Below are positions 40,236 to 50,045 of a stretch of DNA of 64,000 nucleotides, in pieces. Positions within the stretch are counted from its first letter, which is position 1. Each line of letters starts with the position of its first letter. Under the pieces are notes generated by a model, which saw only the letters and a program-made list of their open reading frames with translations, was not told the DNA's origin and made no database searches. This DNA is from Eutreptiella sp. 'Long Island Sound 2002' (taxonomy: Eukaryota; Euglenozoa; Euglenophyceae; Eutreptiales; Eutreptiaceae). The stretch covers positions 5,659,930 through 5,723,929 of the forward strand of contig OZ038383.1 in the NCBI GenBank assembly GCA_964036045.1, given 5' to 3'. The position numbers were made by a program, and so were the translations under genes.

Positions 40236-41679
40236 ATCAACATCAATTCCCCTTTGCTCTTGGGGTGATGATCTATGTGTGTGCGTGTGTGTCTCAGACG
40301 GCGGGGTTCAACAGACCTATGCTCCTACTGATCATCAGCGAAACCGTAAGTTCAATGTTCCAGTGCCTCGCTGGCAGGTGATGGCACTAGCACACTGATA
40401 TCCCAGCAGCATGGCATTGTGTATCCTCCAAGTCTCCTGATCGCTTCGTAGTGGTACTCGTTGTGATCACATGTGTACAAAGTGCACAAAACTAGGATTT
40501 GGGGTTTCCATCGATGCTCAAGCAAACGGCAATACCCTGGTAGATGATGTGAGGGGTCTGCAGATACGTTTATAAGACTCTCTATGTGTAAGTCTACAAT
40601 TGAGAAGGGGGAGCATGGTCAGCACAATGTGAGTGTGTGTGGCCTACAGCGCTGGTCCGGCTGGCAACGTTGTGGATGAAAGGGTCAGCTGGCGGTGGGG
40701 TCAATACAGTGTGCAAGATCAGTGTGTCTGGGCAGGAAGGAGGAGAACAAATGGATCGGACCCAGGACTGCGGGCTGTGGCCGTTGGCTCGGGGCAGGTT
40801 ACTCAACGTGATCAATTACCCGCTTTGGTAGCACTGAGAGATAGAGGGGGTGGAGGGGGACGCTGTGGAAAGGACCAGGTGTGAGCGTCCACTGAAGTAT
40901 TCTCCGTTGGGGCTGTTTGTGGGTGGCCAAGGTGTGGTCACGGAGCCAATTGCCGAGTGCAGGGCCCGCAGGGATTGTTGTAAGTGGAAGGGGGAGGGGG
41001 GGCAGGCCCAGCTGTTCTTGAAGGAATGTGTGTGGTTTGCCTCCCTCCCTCGGTACCGGTCATTGGGTCAGGCTGCTCGATTGTTGCCGTCTAATCTGGA
41101 CATAGTGGGCTTACGGTCTGCGGACCTAACTGGTAGAGCTTACCAAGTGACTGTGGATACTGTGGTAGTTTGCTTCACGAGCCCTGTTTCTGAGGACCAC
41201 ACCGGCGTACAAATAGCCATGTTCCTACCACCAAAATCCTGCTTTTGAACGGCCAGCCTTGGGGCTGTGGGAGGGTTTGAGCCATGGTTCATGGGGGGAG
41301 GATCCCTCTCTCATACCTGCAAAGCGGACTGCTCACGGCTACCCGCCAACCGCCGTAGGTTAGCCCAGCCATAATACCTGTCCCCGAGAACGCAAAACAT
41401 GGATACGTCCGGAGGGCCCTGCCAGTCGGTTGAGTGGTTAGAGGTTACACAGCACTTCCAGTCATCAATCCTACAACATCGGGACACTTCAAGACTTCCA
41501 AGCTGACGACACTTGGTGTGCATTCGAAAGCGGTTGCTGGTCAGCCAACGACAATGGGCGTGGAAGCTGGCGACGGCTTGTTGACAACTGTTTATTGGAG
41601 AATATACAAATATGCAAGAAAACAGGGCAAACTCCCCGATACGCAGTGCCGACCCCGACTGCCCACGTATTGGGACACT
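40236..41679. other. Region between candidate exons and the glycosyltransferase gene
   Basis: A GT-rich patch with a partial dispersed element (GTTCAACAGACCTATGCTCC) is at 40265-40330. A + frame at 40850-41248 (132 codons) is unrecognised. GGGACACTTCAAG-ACTTCCAAGCTGAC at 41479 is imperfectly repeated at 41669-41700. Confidence 0.35.
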
Positions 41680-41862
41680 TCAAGGCTTTCCAAGGCTGAC
41701 ACAAGCGGAGGAAGCACCGCACAACTTGATGCCCTGGGGCCCTTTGCGCATCGCCAAAGTGAAAGGTTTCCGCTTCTTCCCCCCGGCAGCCTTCTTCAGC
41801 GTCGCGTTCCACGTCTCCTGCCAATCGCCCGACAAGCCGCCTTCCCCATACTTCCCGTCATC
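41680..41862 (-). CDS. Glycosyltransferase-like last exon
   Basis: Acceptor CCACAACTCCGCAG|GAT, TGA at 41680-41682. Encodes DDGKYGEGGLSGDWQETWNA and a Lys/Arg-rich end (KKAAGGKKRKPF). The final residues overlap a local repeat, so the true end may differ. Confidence 0.55.
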   Translation of the reverse strand, partial: DDGKYGEGGLSGDWQETWNATLKKAAGGKKRKPFTLAMRKGPQGIKLCGASSACVSLGKP

Positions 41863-44800
41863 CTGCGGAGTTGTGGAGGCGATAGGGACCGCGGAAATGG
41901 CAGTGAGCGGTGGGGGTTTTTCAGTACATACAGGTCCTTGCGCCTCCTCATGCATTCCCCATTATTCCCCCATCATTGCCCATGAACTCCCCAGTCGCGC
42001 CCTATGAATACGGACAATGTCTCGATTATTCGTTTCTCACAAACCTGGTCCTACTTTGTGTGCGCGCCTGCATCCTCTCCCTCCCTCCCTCCCTCCCTCT
42101 CTCTCTGTCTCTCTGTCACTGCCTGTGTGTGCCAAGGCACCCAAATCAATCATGCTCAAACTGCGAGGTTCAACATTCCTACCCTCCTACTGCGCTGCAG
42201 AACCACCAGTTCGTAGTCTACATGGGCCCTGAATGAAGCCCCTAGCACACTGATTCACAGCTTCCTGACCCTAGCCACACTAGCCGACCCTTTGTGTGCG
42301 TGTGCGCGCGCGCGTCTGTCGAAAGCGCTGTTTCCGTTGTGGGATGTCGCAGCAGGTAGATGGATGGGCCCTGAACCTGAAACCCTGCCTTGGGGTCAAA
42401 TAGGTGGGGGGGGGGGGCTCCTCCCCGAACGCACCTGCCGCTGCTGGTCTCGAACCCAGCATCCCCGGCGTGAGCCGGCAAGTCCTGGGGGAGGGGGGGG
42501 ATGTTCGGGGTTTGCGGGCATCTGGGGGTGCGGCCCTACGTGACCCCCCGCGCCGCTACCATCACCGTGCGCGGCGCGGCAACCAAACCTCCCCTCCCCC
42601 GCCCCAAACCCGCGGGCCCCGAGCCCTGTCCACACGACTTCCCAGAGGCCCCCGCATGGGCGCACCTGATGTGTGAAAAGCCCTCGTTCCGGAATGCCCA
42701 CGACGTACGCCCACTTCCAGTCGTGCACCTCCTTCGTCTTGCGTTGCTTCTCAAAACAGCCGTTGAATTTGGAGGTTCTGCAGAACTGCACGGAGCCCTG
42801 CAAACACCAGCATCACGGCGGCCTCTCCCATCACAACACGACTGTCCGATGGCAGTACCCCTGGCAAAATGATCGCCGGGTCGCGCCGACCATCTTGAAG
42901 TGTGAAGGTCGGGGTCAAAATTGTGGAGTTGTAAAACATTTATCCCTCCCAGGGCGGGTCCTAGCAGCAAGGGTGGGTGGGGGGATGGCGTGGGGTGGGA
43001 GGGTCCAGTGTTTTTACTTCCTGTTTTGCCATCATTCTTGATCTCTCCAGTAATTGCTGAGCGTTTTGAGTACACATACGCAGACTGAAAAAAAAGTGTA
43101 GACCCGTCATTTGACAAAAAAAATTTTCCGGCGCCTTCGGCTCCAACATTCTGGCCAACGAGAGAGGGGGGGGGGGGGCGGTTGGGGGGGGAGGGGCATG
43201 TGCACAGGCGGACCCATGGAAGTAAGTGCCCATGGCCAAAACACGCGTACTGCGGGCGTTGATACGCGGTGCACACTGCGGCCCTGCCCGTGCACAGCAC
43301 CAGTCGCATGGCATGACGTAGGTGGGACAGGCGCACCGCCCTCTGATTGTTGCCGGCGCCAGACCACGAGCATACCCCATACACAAGGGGAAGGCACCAC
43401 AGCTCGACTCCTCGTACATTTGACCGTGTTGCAGTGTCTTCCTCCACATTCCATGGACTACGAGGGTCGTGTCTGCGCCACCTCAGACCCTCTGCCTTGG
43501 CTGAGGGAAATGGCCAGTCTCCCCAAGGCGACCCAGGCGAATGAGGAGCAGTGCAATGCAGCTGTTCGTGTCAATGGTGCTGTTCCCAGTGGTTGTTGGC
43601 TCAACAAAAACAGTTGCCGCGGGACTAACCATAGCGGCAGCCAACCCACAGATGACAAATGGCGTCAAATCAATGCCATGAAGAATACCACAATTGACAC
43701 GACACGAAAATCGGACACCAAACTCAAACCCAACGGTAAGAGCCTCAGCAGCACTTGCACGAGCAACTGCGGCAGCAGCAAATTGGACTACACCAGCAAT
43801 ATCAGCAGCAGCCGCTGCCGCAGCACCAAAACAACACTCAGGAGAGGAACTATGCACAATGCCATATGAGCATACACATGCAGGCGTGCCCCGTGCAAAC
43901 CAACTGCATACTTGCATATGTCGCAGCCACCAAATTCTCACAAAGAGCGAAGGGTTGTTGTTCCATGCGCACAGCGGAGATTTGATGCACAAGGCCCTGC
44001 AAGCACATGCCAAACAAATCACCAACACAGCACTCATCCGGAGGAAGCAGAAATAAGAGACAGGATTCTGGGGCTGGGGGCATTGGGCACCCGTGAATCC
44101 GATGTATTGCTTGCTTGTTTCTCTCATCCGAAATTGACTGCTGGTGGAACAAAGCCTTCCAAAGCTTTCAACGCCAATTTCTCGGTACCACACATTACTA
44201 CGTCCCTCTCCCCTTAAATCTAGCCAAGAAGCAAGCAAGCAACAAGCAACAAGTAAGCAAGCACTTCAGAATTCAGTTTTGGCCACTACTCCTTGCCAGC
44301 GCTTCAAGCTCTACTCTACTCTAGCCATCCTACAGCCTCGGTGGCAGCCTTGGCAACTCCAAATTTTGAGCCAAAGACTCACCGTGTCAAAGACCCCTTT
44401 GGTGCCCTCAGACTCCATGATATGTCCAAAAAGCGCCCCCAAAAGGCCCCAGAAAGCCCTAGAACTTGCGCACTTTGGGTGCAGCCAGCACCCACCAAGA
44501 ATGGGCCGGATCTTGGGCTACATGGCTAAAAAAGTGATTCCGAGGGCACCTAGTCGAGCGGCAATCCCTCACTTTTTGTTTGTGGTCTCCACCCTGGAAA
44601 TCGCTCAAACGGATGCCTAGACCCCTGTATTGGTGCCAACTTGGCTCCAGCAAGCAGCAAGCTCGAGCCCCAAATGGGCCGGGCCCAAAATGGGTCCTCG
44701 GGGGCCCACCGGGGGCCAAAAATTGGCCATTTTCAAGGCTCCTAGACCACATGGGATGCCAAAACAAGTGGTTTTCGCCCGTTTTGAGCCCGTGGTGGCC

Positions 44801-47800
44801 CGTGGTGGCCCTCCGAAAATGCCTTGAAAACAGGTCGTCTTGGGACCAAAAAATGGGTCCAAAATGGGTTCAAAATGTGTTTTTACAAAATTGATCCTGG
44901 ACCATTTGGGATGCATAAACAACTGAAATGAGCCCATTTTGAGCTATTTTTAACCCTCTCTTGACCCACCAAAGATCCTACAAACCCGTGAAAATGCTCC
45001 ATTTTGGGACCAAAAATGCGTCAAAATGGGTCAACCACGTTCTTCGAAAACTGATCTTGCACCATTTGGAGTGAGGAATTCAGACATGAAATGTGCCAAC
45101 CATTTTCCTTTGTTTGGCCGTTTTGAAAGGATTTAGGGCTTTTTTGGGCAAAAAAAAACCAGTCATTTTTGGGCCAAAAACAGCCCAGATTCGGAGGGCA
45201 CCCCCTGCCTTGGAAGCCATTGGTGGGTTTTTGGCTCAAATTTTGACTTTGGCAAGGCCACCACCTAGGCTCTACGATGGCTCGAGTAAAATAGAGCATG
45301 AAGCACTGGGAAGGAGTAATGCCCAAAACGGAATGATGATGTCCTTGCTTGCCTGTTGCTTGCTTGCTCGTTAGCTATACTTAAACGGAGAAGGGTGTAG
45401 CAACTTATCAGGCAGAAATGTCAACTAAATGATTAGTCTAAATATGCTATATGATGCAGGTCTATTACTGCCCCCCTTCTTTTGCTCTCTTTATCAACCA
45501 GTTGAGCAACTGAGGAGTGAGGAGTCAGACGTGAGCATGTCCCAGAGCGAATGGATGCTTTGCTGCACCTCATTTACAAGAAATTGAAAATCTTGCACAA
45601 ACGGAAAACGTCTAGGTGCCAACATCACACTGCTGTGCACATCTGCGCAACACATGGCTCATGGGACCCCTTTCTATCCCAGCCTCGAGATCAGCCCTCT
45701 TTCTAAAATGTGCAACAATCGAGGCTGCGAGCACTTCCCCTGAGACCCCTAAAATAGCCCTGAGACCGTGAAAATAGGGGGGGGCGGGGGGGGGGCAAAC
45801 CACATCTATGTGTTTGAGAGATTTCCCATACAAGACACAAGGACACAGCAGACGAAATCCATTGACACCATTGCACTCTACACAGGAGAGACTGCGGCCC
45901 TGGTTCAATATGTGGCCGAAGTGTGACCCAGTGGTCGTCTTGGTCTACGCTTTCATCGGTCATCCACCTCCTAACGCATCCGTCCAGCAATCGTGCCGGC
46001 AGCACTGGTGGCCGACAGTGACCGCTCCGAAGCCTTTTGCCAGCCCCCTCCACCATGCCTCAAAACCCATTTCAGGCAGTGCCAACACCTCAAACCCCAC
46101 CCCCCCCATGCCCTCAGAACCCATTTCAGGCAGTGCCAACACCTGAAACCTCCTTTCCCAATGCCCCAATCCCCTCAGAACCCATTTCTGGCAGTGCCAA
46201 CACCTCAAACCCCCTTTTCAAATGCCCCCATGCCCTCAAAACCTATTTCAGGCAGTCCACGGTCTTGGCCGCCCCTGACACTCCATCAACAACCTGCTGG
46301 CGGTCTACACAGGGTTAGAACGGGAGCACCCCGAAGCAAAGGCATGCACGCACCACAAAATCGAACAGAACATGGCAGAGCAGTGGGGACCTCGCTGTGG
46401 CATTGCTGCTGCTGCACCAGGAAAACACTGAGCCCTGCAGGTCAACGAGCCTCGGGAAAGACGTGTAATAGTGCTGGTCACAGACGTAGGGCACGTTCTT
46501 GCGGTTCAGCAACAATTTCTCTTGCCCCTTCCAAAACATCGCCCAGTTCGGCTTCCCGGGATTCTGCCTTGAGCGGTATCGCACCACCTGCACAGTGTTT
46601 CAGCGTCTTTTGCCCTACTTCTATGGAACCTTTGCGAATTGGGGGAGTGAGACATTATTTGTGAACAGATTGGGCATTGGGGGGGGGGGCTCTTGCCTGC
46701 CGCCGCATCCGCCGCCATTACTGGACAACAGGTTGCTCTTTACGCACCACCGACCTTTCAGGTGCCTTTGCTGTCAACGAATGCGGCTGCAGGCTGCCAC
46801 GAGGCTGAGAAATAGGTGAGGCTCAGGTGTCCTTGTGATGGGGGCATCACTTCAAGCGTCGCAAAACAAAAAGGTGTTGTAGCGTGGGACCAAAAGACAG
46901 TGTCATGCAGCAAACCCCCAGTAGACTCCACAGCCAACTGTCACAGGGTCACTCAGGAGGGGCCGATCGCGGAGGTGGAGCGCAGGGAGCGGGCATCACA
47001 AGGCAGGTGAGACCAGGACAGTACATCAGCAAGTCCATCCAGAGCTGCGGTTTGTGCGAAATACAGCGCGTCGCGCAGCCACCGCTGCCTGTGGCATGCC
47101 GCCGAGGGCCATCCTCAGCCTAGCGCCTGGGGACTAGCGGCAGCCACTCCAATCCACTCCACGCCCTCCCCACCCCCCCCCTCTGCCACGAGGGCCTGCT
47201 TCCGTGCTCCGCGGCCTAACGGAGGGGGTGCAGGTTCAGGGCACCACAGATCCGACCGGCCGCAGGTCATGGACGCCGCCAAAGACCCGGACGACGGGGC
47301 ACGAGGGGCGTTGCAATGGGGGGCATGGGGTCTGGCGGGTCAACGATGGGGGGCCCCCTTGGGCCCTGTGCAGCGCACCTCCCTTTCTCCCTCCCTTCCC
47401 TCCGTTCCTCCCTCTTCCCCTTCTCCCATTCCAAAACGAACGTGAAACGATCAAAGGCTGATCCGGGCGCCTTCAAAAGGGTGCTCCCTTCAGAAGGATT
47501 CGGGACCACCCTCTGGGAACACTTCATCAGCTCGTTGTTTGATTGTTTCTTCGGGGGGGCACCCTGCCAGTCTTTGGGGGCGTGTTGCGCACAGCGCCAA
47601 TTGTTACGGTGCTTATCCTGGGAACACCCCTGAAAACCACCCACCTACACAAGGATGCATGATCAATTCAAAACAGCATGGCGTGCAGAACTCAGGACCC
47701 TGGGACCCGTGGCTATCGGTGGTGGGAAACAGACGACTTTTCGCACAGCGCGCGCCCCCTGTGTAGTATCGGCACGTGCGGAGGGCGGTTGCGCCTGCTG

Positions 47801-48898
47801 TCGTCCACGGGGCTGCCGGCAACATAGGTGACTCATCCGTGCGGCCGAGGGTGGTCACGGGGAGTGGGTACCTCCAGTCCCCCTGCAGTCAGCGGCACTG
47901 GAGGGTGACACCGGAGACAGGAAGGAAGGGAGGGAGGGAGGGCGGAAGGGAGGGAGGGAGGGAGGGAGGGAGGGAGGGAGGGAGGGAGGGAGGGAGGGAG
48001 GGAGGGAGGGAGGGAGGGAGGGAGGAATGGAGGGAGGCAGCAAGCCAAGGAGGGAGGGAGGGAATGAATGGATGAAGGGAAAGAGGGAGGAAGGGAGGGA
48101 AGGCGGGAAGGAATGTTCGCCTTCGGCTCAGTGATCACAGAGCATACCTTCGCCTTCTGCTCCATCAGCAACCGGCAACCGAGGCTCAACTCCTCGTACA
48201 CAACCGCTGGCTGCTGCAGAGATTTAAAATCCTTCTCCAGAAACATAACGTAGGGCTGGGTAGCTGCGTGCACCAGCGTTGCAATGGCGGTGCTGACCAC
48301 TGCACCAGCGGAGGATCCCATCAACTGATGCAGCAAAACAATAGGCACCAATGAAAACCTGAAGCGGCTCAGCGAACGTCCAAAAGGCACCACATAAGCC
48401 CACGCGGCACCTGCTTTTGCACCTCCAGACTGGGATTCCAGTCGTCGGGGCGCTTTGTTTCATTGCACCAACAATCCGATTCGAGGGCCACATCGCTCAG
48501 TCCATTACTTCAGGGGGCGGGGGGCAAAACAGACAACTTGGTCAGGCAAAAAGTCAAAACTGACAAAGATGGTGCAGTAGTAGTGTAGATCGGTTGCATC
48601 CAGGACTCCACCGGAGCTGCATGTTCTGTTGAACTTGTGGTGAAATCCAGTCACAGCCCTGATGCTCTACAATGCCTCGTGTCTCATCCCTGTGCGCCAC
48701 ATTCCAGGCAAGTCTGTCGGTGCCCCGATGGGTGAAGCTGCAAATCCGGGTATGGCACATACAAGCTGTACCTCAAAACCGCTGGAATTCAGCTGCCGGA
48801 TGGTGTCTGAGCTTGCAACGGATGCATTCAGATATGAGATGTAGACAAGCTTCTGGGCAGCATAGTGCAGTAGCCCACTGTCCTTCCAGGTCTTGTGG
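41680..48898 (-). CDS. Putative glycosyltransferase, split gene (whole visible span)
   Basis: Six minus-strand exons with fitting phases: 48898-48772, 48324-48148, 46587-46418, 43996-43942, 42797-42666 and 41862-41680. Joined motifs in order: KLVYISYLNASVAS; QPYVMFLEKDF then VVYEELSLGCRLL; VRYRSRQNPGKPNWAMFWKG; VPYVCDQHYYTSFPR; a Trp codon split over a splice site, then CAWNNNPSLF; HDWKWAYVVGIPERGLFTHQ; and DDGKYGEGG. From memory the LEKDF / R(S)R(xx)PGxPNWAMF / CxWxNNPxLF / GLFxH series marks a family of uncharacterised algal and oomycete glycosyltransferase-like proteins; the sugar and acceptor are unknown. The 5' end is missing; a signal-peptide exon at 53.28 kb could be its start. The gene assignment is firmer than the enzyme class. 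Confidence 0.65.
42666..42797 (-). CDS. Glycosyltransferase-like exon with GLFTHQ
   Basis: Acceptor GCTGGTGTTTGCAG|GGC, donor CATCAG|GTGCGC, 44 codons, phase 0/0. Encodes GSVQFCRTSKFNGCFEKQRK and HDWKWAYVVGIPERGLFTHQ. Confidence 0.7.
42870..43215. repeat. Diverged copy of the dispersed G-run repeat
   Basis: TTGATCTCTCCAGTAATTG, GAGCGTTTTGAGTACACATA, AAAAAAATTTTCCGGCGCC and a G run at 43168-43191 parallel 9440-9610. It lies in the intron between the GLFTHQ exon and the CAWNNNP microexon. Confidence 0.55.
43942..43996 (-). CDS. Glycosyltransferase-like microexon CAWNNNP
   Basis: 55 bp. Acceptor GGCATGTGCTTGCAG|G, donor CTCTTT|GTGAGA. Encodes ALCIKSPLCAWNNNPSLF. Recognised by its motif and exact phase fit with both neighbours. 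Confidence 0.65.
44222..45377. mobile_element. CAAGCAAGC foldback/TIR element, full copy
   Basis: About 1.16 kb with inverted arms of about 150 bp. Left arm blocks: AAGCAAGCAAGCAAC, CAGTTTTGGCCACTACTCC, CTTCAAGCTCTACTCTACTC, TAGCCATC, GGCAGCCTTGGCAA, AAATTTTGAGCCAAAGACTC. The complement of 45377-45222 has the same blocks with point differences. The interior is rich in short TTTTGGGCC/GGGCCAAAA motifs. No transposase. In the intron between the 43996 and 46418 exons. Confidence 0.8.
46040..46258. repeat. About 55-60 bp minisatellite, four copies
   Basis: Unit: CCTCARAACCCATTTCAGGC then AGTGCCAACACCTCAAACCC and a C-rich spacer. Intronic. Confidence 0.9.
46418..46587 (-). CDS. Glycosyltransferase-like exon with PNWAMF
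   Basis: Acceptor ACACTGTGCAG|GTG, donor TCCTG|GTGCAG (phase 2). Encodes VVRYRSRQNPGKPNWAMFWK and NVPYVCDQHYYTSFPRLV. The trailing TG plus the next exon's G makes Trp. Confidence 0.7.
47565..47770. repeat. Dispersed repeat fragments with CGCACAGCGC core
   Basis: GCGCACAGCGCCAATTGTTA, CCTGGGAACACCCCTGAAAA, CCACCCACCTACA and GGATGCATGATCAATTC match 55660-55742. ACTTTTCGCACAGCGCGCGC at 47737 matches 56460. Intronic in the glycosyltransferase-like gene. Confidence 0.7.
47920..48070. repeat. (GGGA)n microsatellite
   Basis: About 33 GGGA tetramers with few interruptions, ending 78 bp past the donor of the LEKDF exon; purine-rich on +, pyrimidine-rich in the sense of the gene. Confidence 0.97.
48148..48324 (-). 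CDS. Glycosyltransferase-like exon with LEKDF
   Basis: Acceptor TTTTGCTGCATCAG|TTG, donor GCGAAG|GTATGC, 59 codons. An alternative acceptor (GCTGGTGCAG at 48300) would shorten it to 48299 and change the start phase. Encodes TQPYVMFLEKDF and VVYEELSLGCRLLMEQKAK. The acidic EKDF is the likely nucleotide-sugar/metal site. Confidence 0.65.
48772..48898 (-). CDS. Glycosyltransferase-like exon, N-terminal
   Basis: Acceptor CGCGTTGCAG|C, donor TTTGAG|GTACAG. Reads HKTWKDSGLLHYAAQKLVYI then SYLNASVASSDTIRQLNSSG, a beta-alpha pattern fitting the start of a Rossmann-like half. Phase-0 end suits the next exon if that starts at 48324. Confidence 0.5.
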
Positions 48899-49039
48899 CT
48901 GCAACGCGTGGAGGTGTTATGGTCCTCAGCCAAAGCAGTTGGCATAAGGGATAAGTACCCAAGGAACCCAAGCATTCACCAACTTACCGACTGACGGGTT
49001 AGCTGCCCATCTCAGAGGAACTGCACAGGTGCCAGAGAT

Positions 49040-50045
49040 CTCCCAGGTTGGGGGGGGGAGTAGGAAAAAAATTCCTGGTACCGGCGTACAGCTTTTTTTT
49101 CGGGGGGGGGGGGTACCCCTGGAGGGGGAGGGGGGTACGGAAAAAAAAATTGCGCGAAATTTTTTTCCAGAGCTTAAAACCTGAAATTTCCTCAACTCTA
49201 CACCACCTCTTTGGGTTTGAGAGGTGCAAGGAGGATATTTTTCAAAGTAACCATTGATGTTTTAACCAATATGGGTGGTGTTTGTGTTTTGGGGCACAAC
49301 TACCCCCGGTCTGTTTCAGCTGCAGTGCAGCGCCCCACCTTGGCCTCATATCGGCAAGGAAAGAGTCCCCAAAGAAGGCAATACACCTTATCTGGGGCGA
49401 GAAACCGAACCAGCAGCATTGAAGGACAAGGGTGACTACTGTAAATTTGTAGTGAGCCATGAAAAAAAAAAGAAAGAACAAGGTCCAGCCCTCATCCATC
49501 ACCGTCTCCCAATGGCTCACCTTTGCCATCCCCAGGAACTGAACTCAAGATTCATCCACTACAAGCATTGTGTGCCACCAACTAGGGTACTGGCCATCAC
49601 TGAACACAACTGCTCTGAGGTGAGATAATGATTTCGGACTGATTGAGAAAATGCCCATTTTTGTCCATTATTGATTTCTCCTAAAAATTCCGATTATATT
49701 GAGTATAGACACATGGGGTGAAAACACGTTTTTGTACCCTTTGCCACATTGAGCAAAAATGCTTACAGCGCCTTTGGCGCCGATGGTCTGGCACTTTGCA
49801 GCCAATTTCCAAAGGGGGGGGGGTCGGCGCCAAGGGCCCGGGCCTGGCACCCCCCCCCCCCCCCCCTGAGTGACATGCAAGTTCAGGTAGCTCAAAACAA
49901 AAATAAAAATACTCCTTGCGAAAGGAATCTCCACATGGGGTGCTAGTTTTTTTTCGGGGCCAACCCCCGGAGGGGGGTGGGGGTACAAAAAAAATTCGCA
50001 CGAAAATTTTCCACCCCCCCCCCCCCTCCTGATCCCAGTTCTGGA
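49040..50045. repeat. Dispersed G-run repeat, two copies
   Basis: 49040-49190 and 49640-50045. Both have a G run next to GTACCCC or GGGGGTAC blocks, then AAAAAAAATTC/TTGCG(C/A)CGAAA(A)TTTT. The second adds TGATTTCTCC, GAGTATAGACACATGGGGTG and a large hairpin-like core at 49819-49866 (G11, then GGCGCCAAGGGCCCGGGCC, then C18). Confidence 0.65.

Noticed and set aside
43111-43869. 252-codon + strand ORF
   Set aside because: Lies in the glycosyltransferase-like intron, Ser/Thr/Cys-rich low complexity, overlapping a dispersed repeat; no motif.
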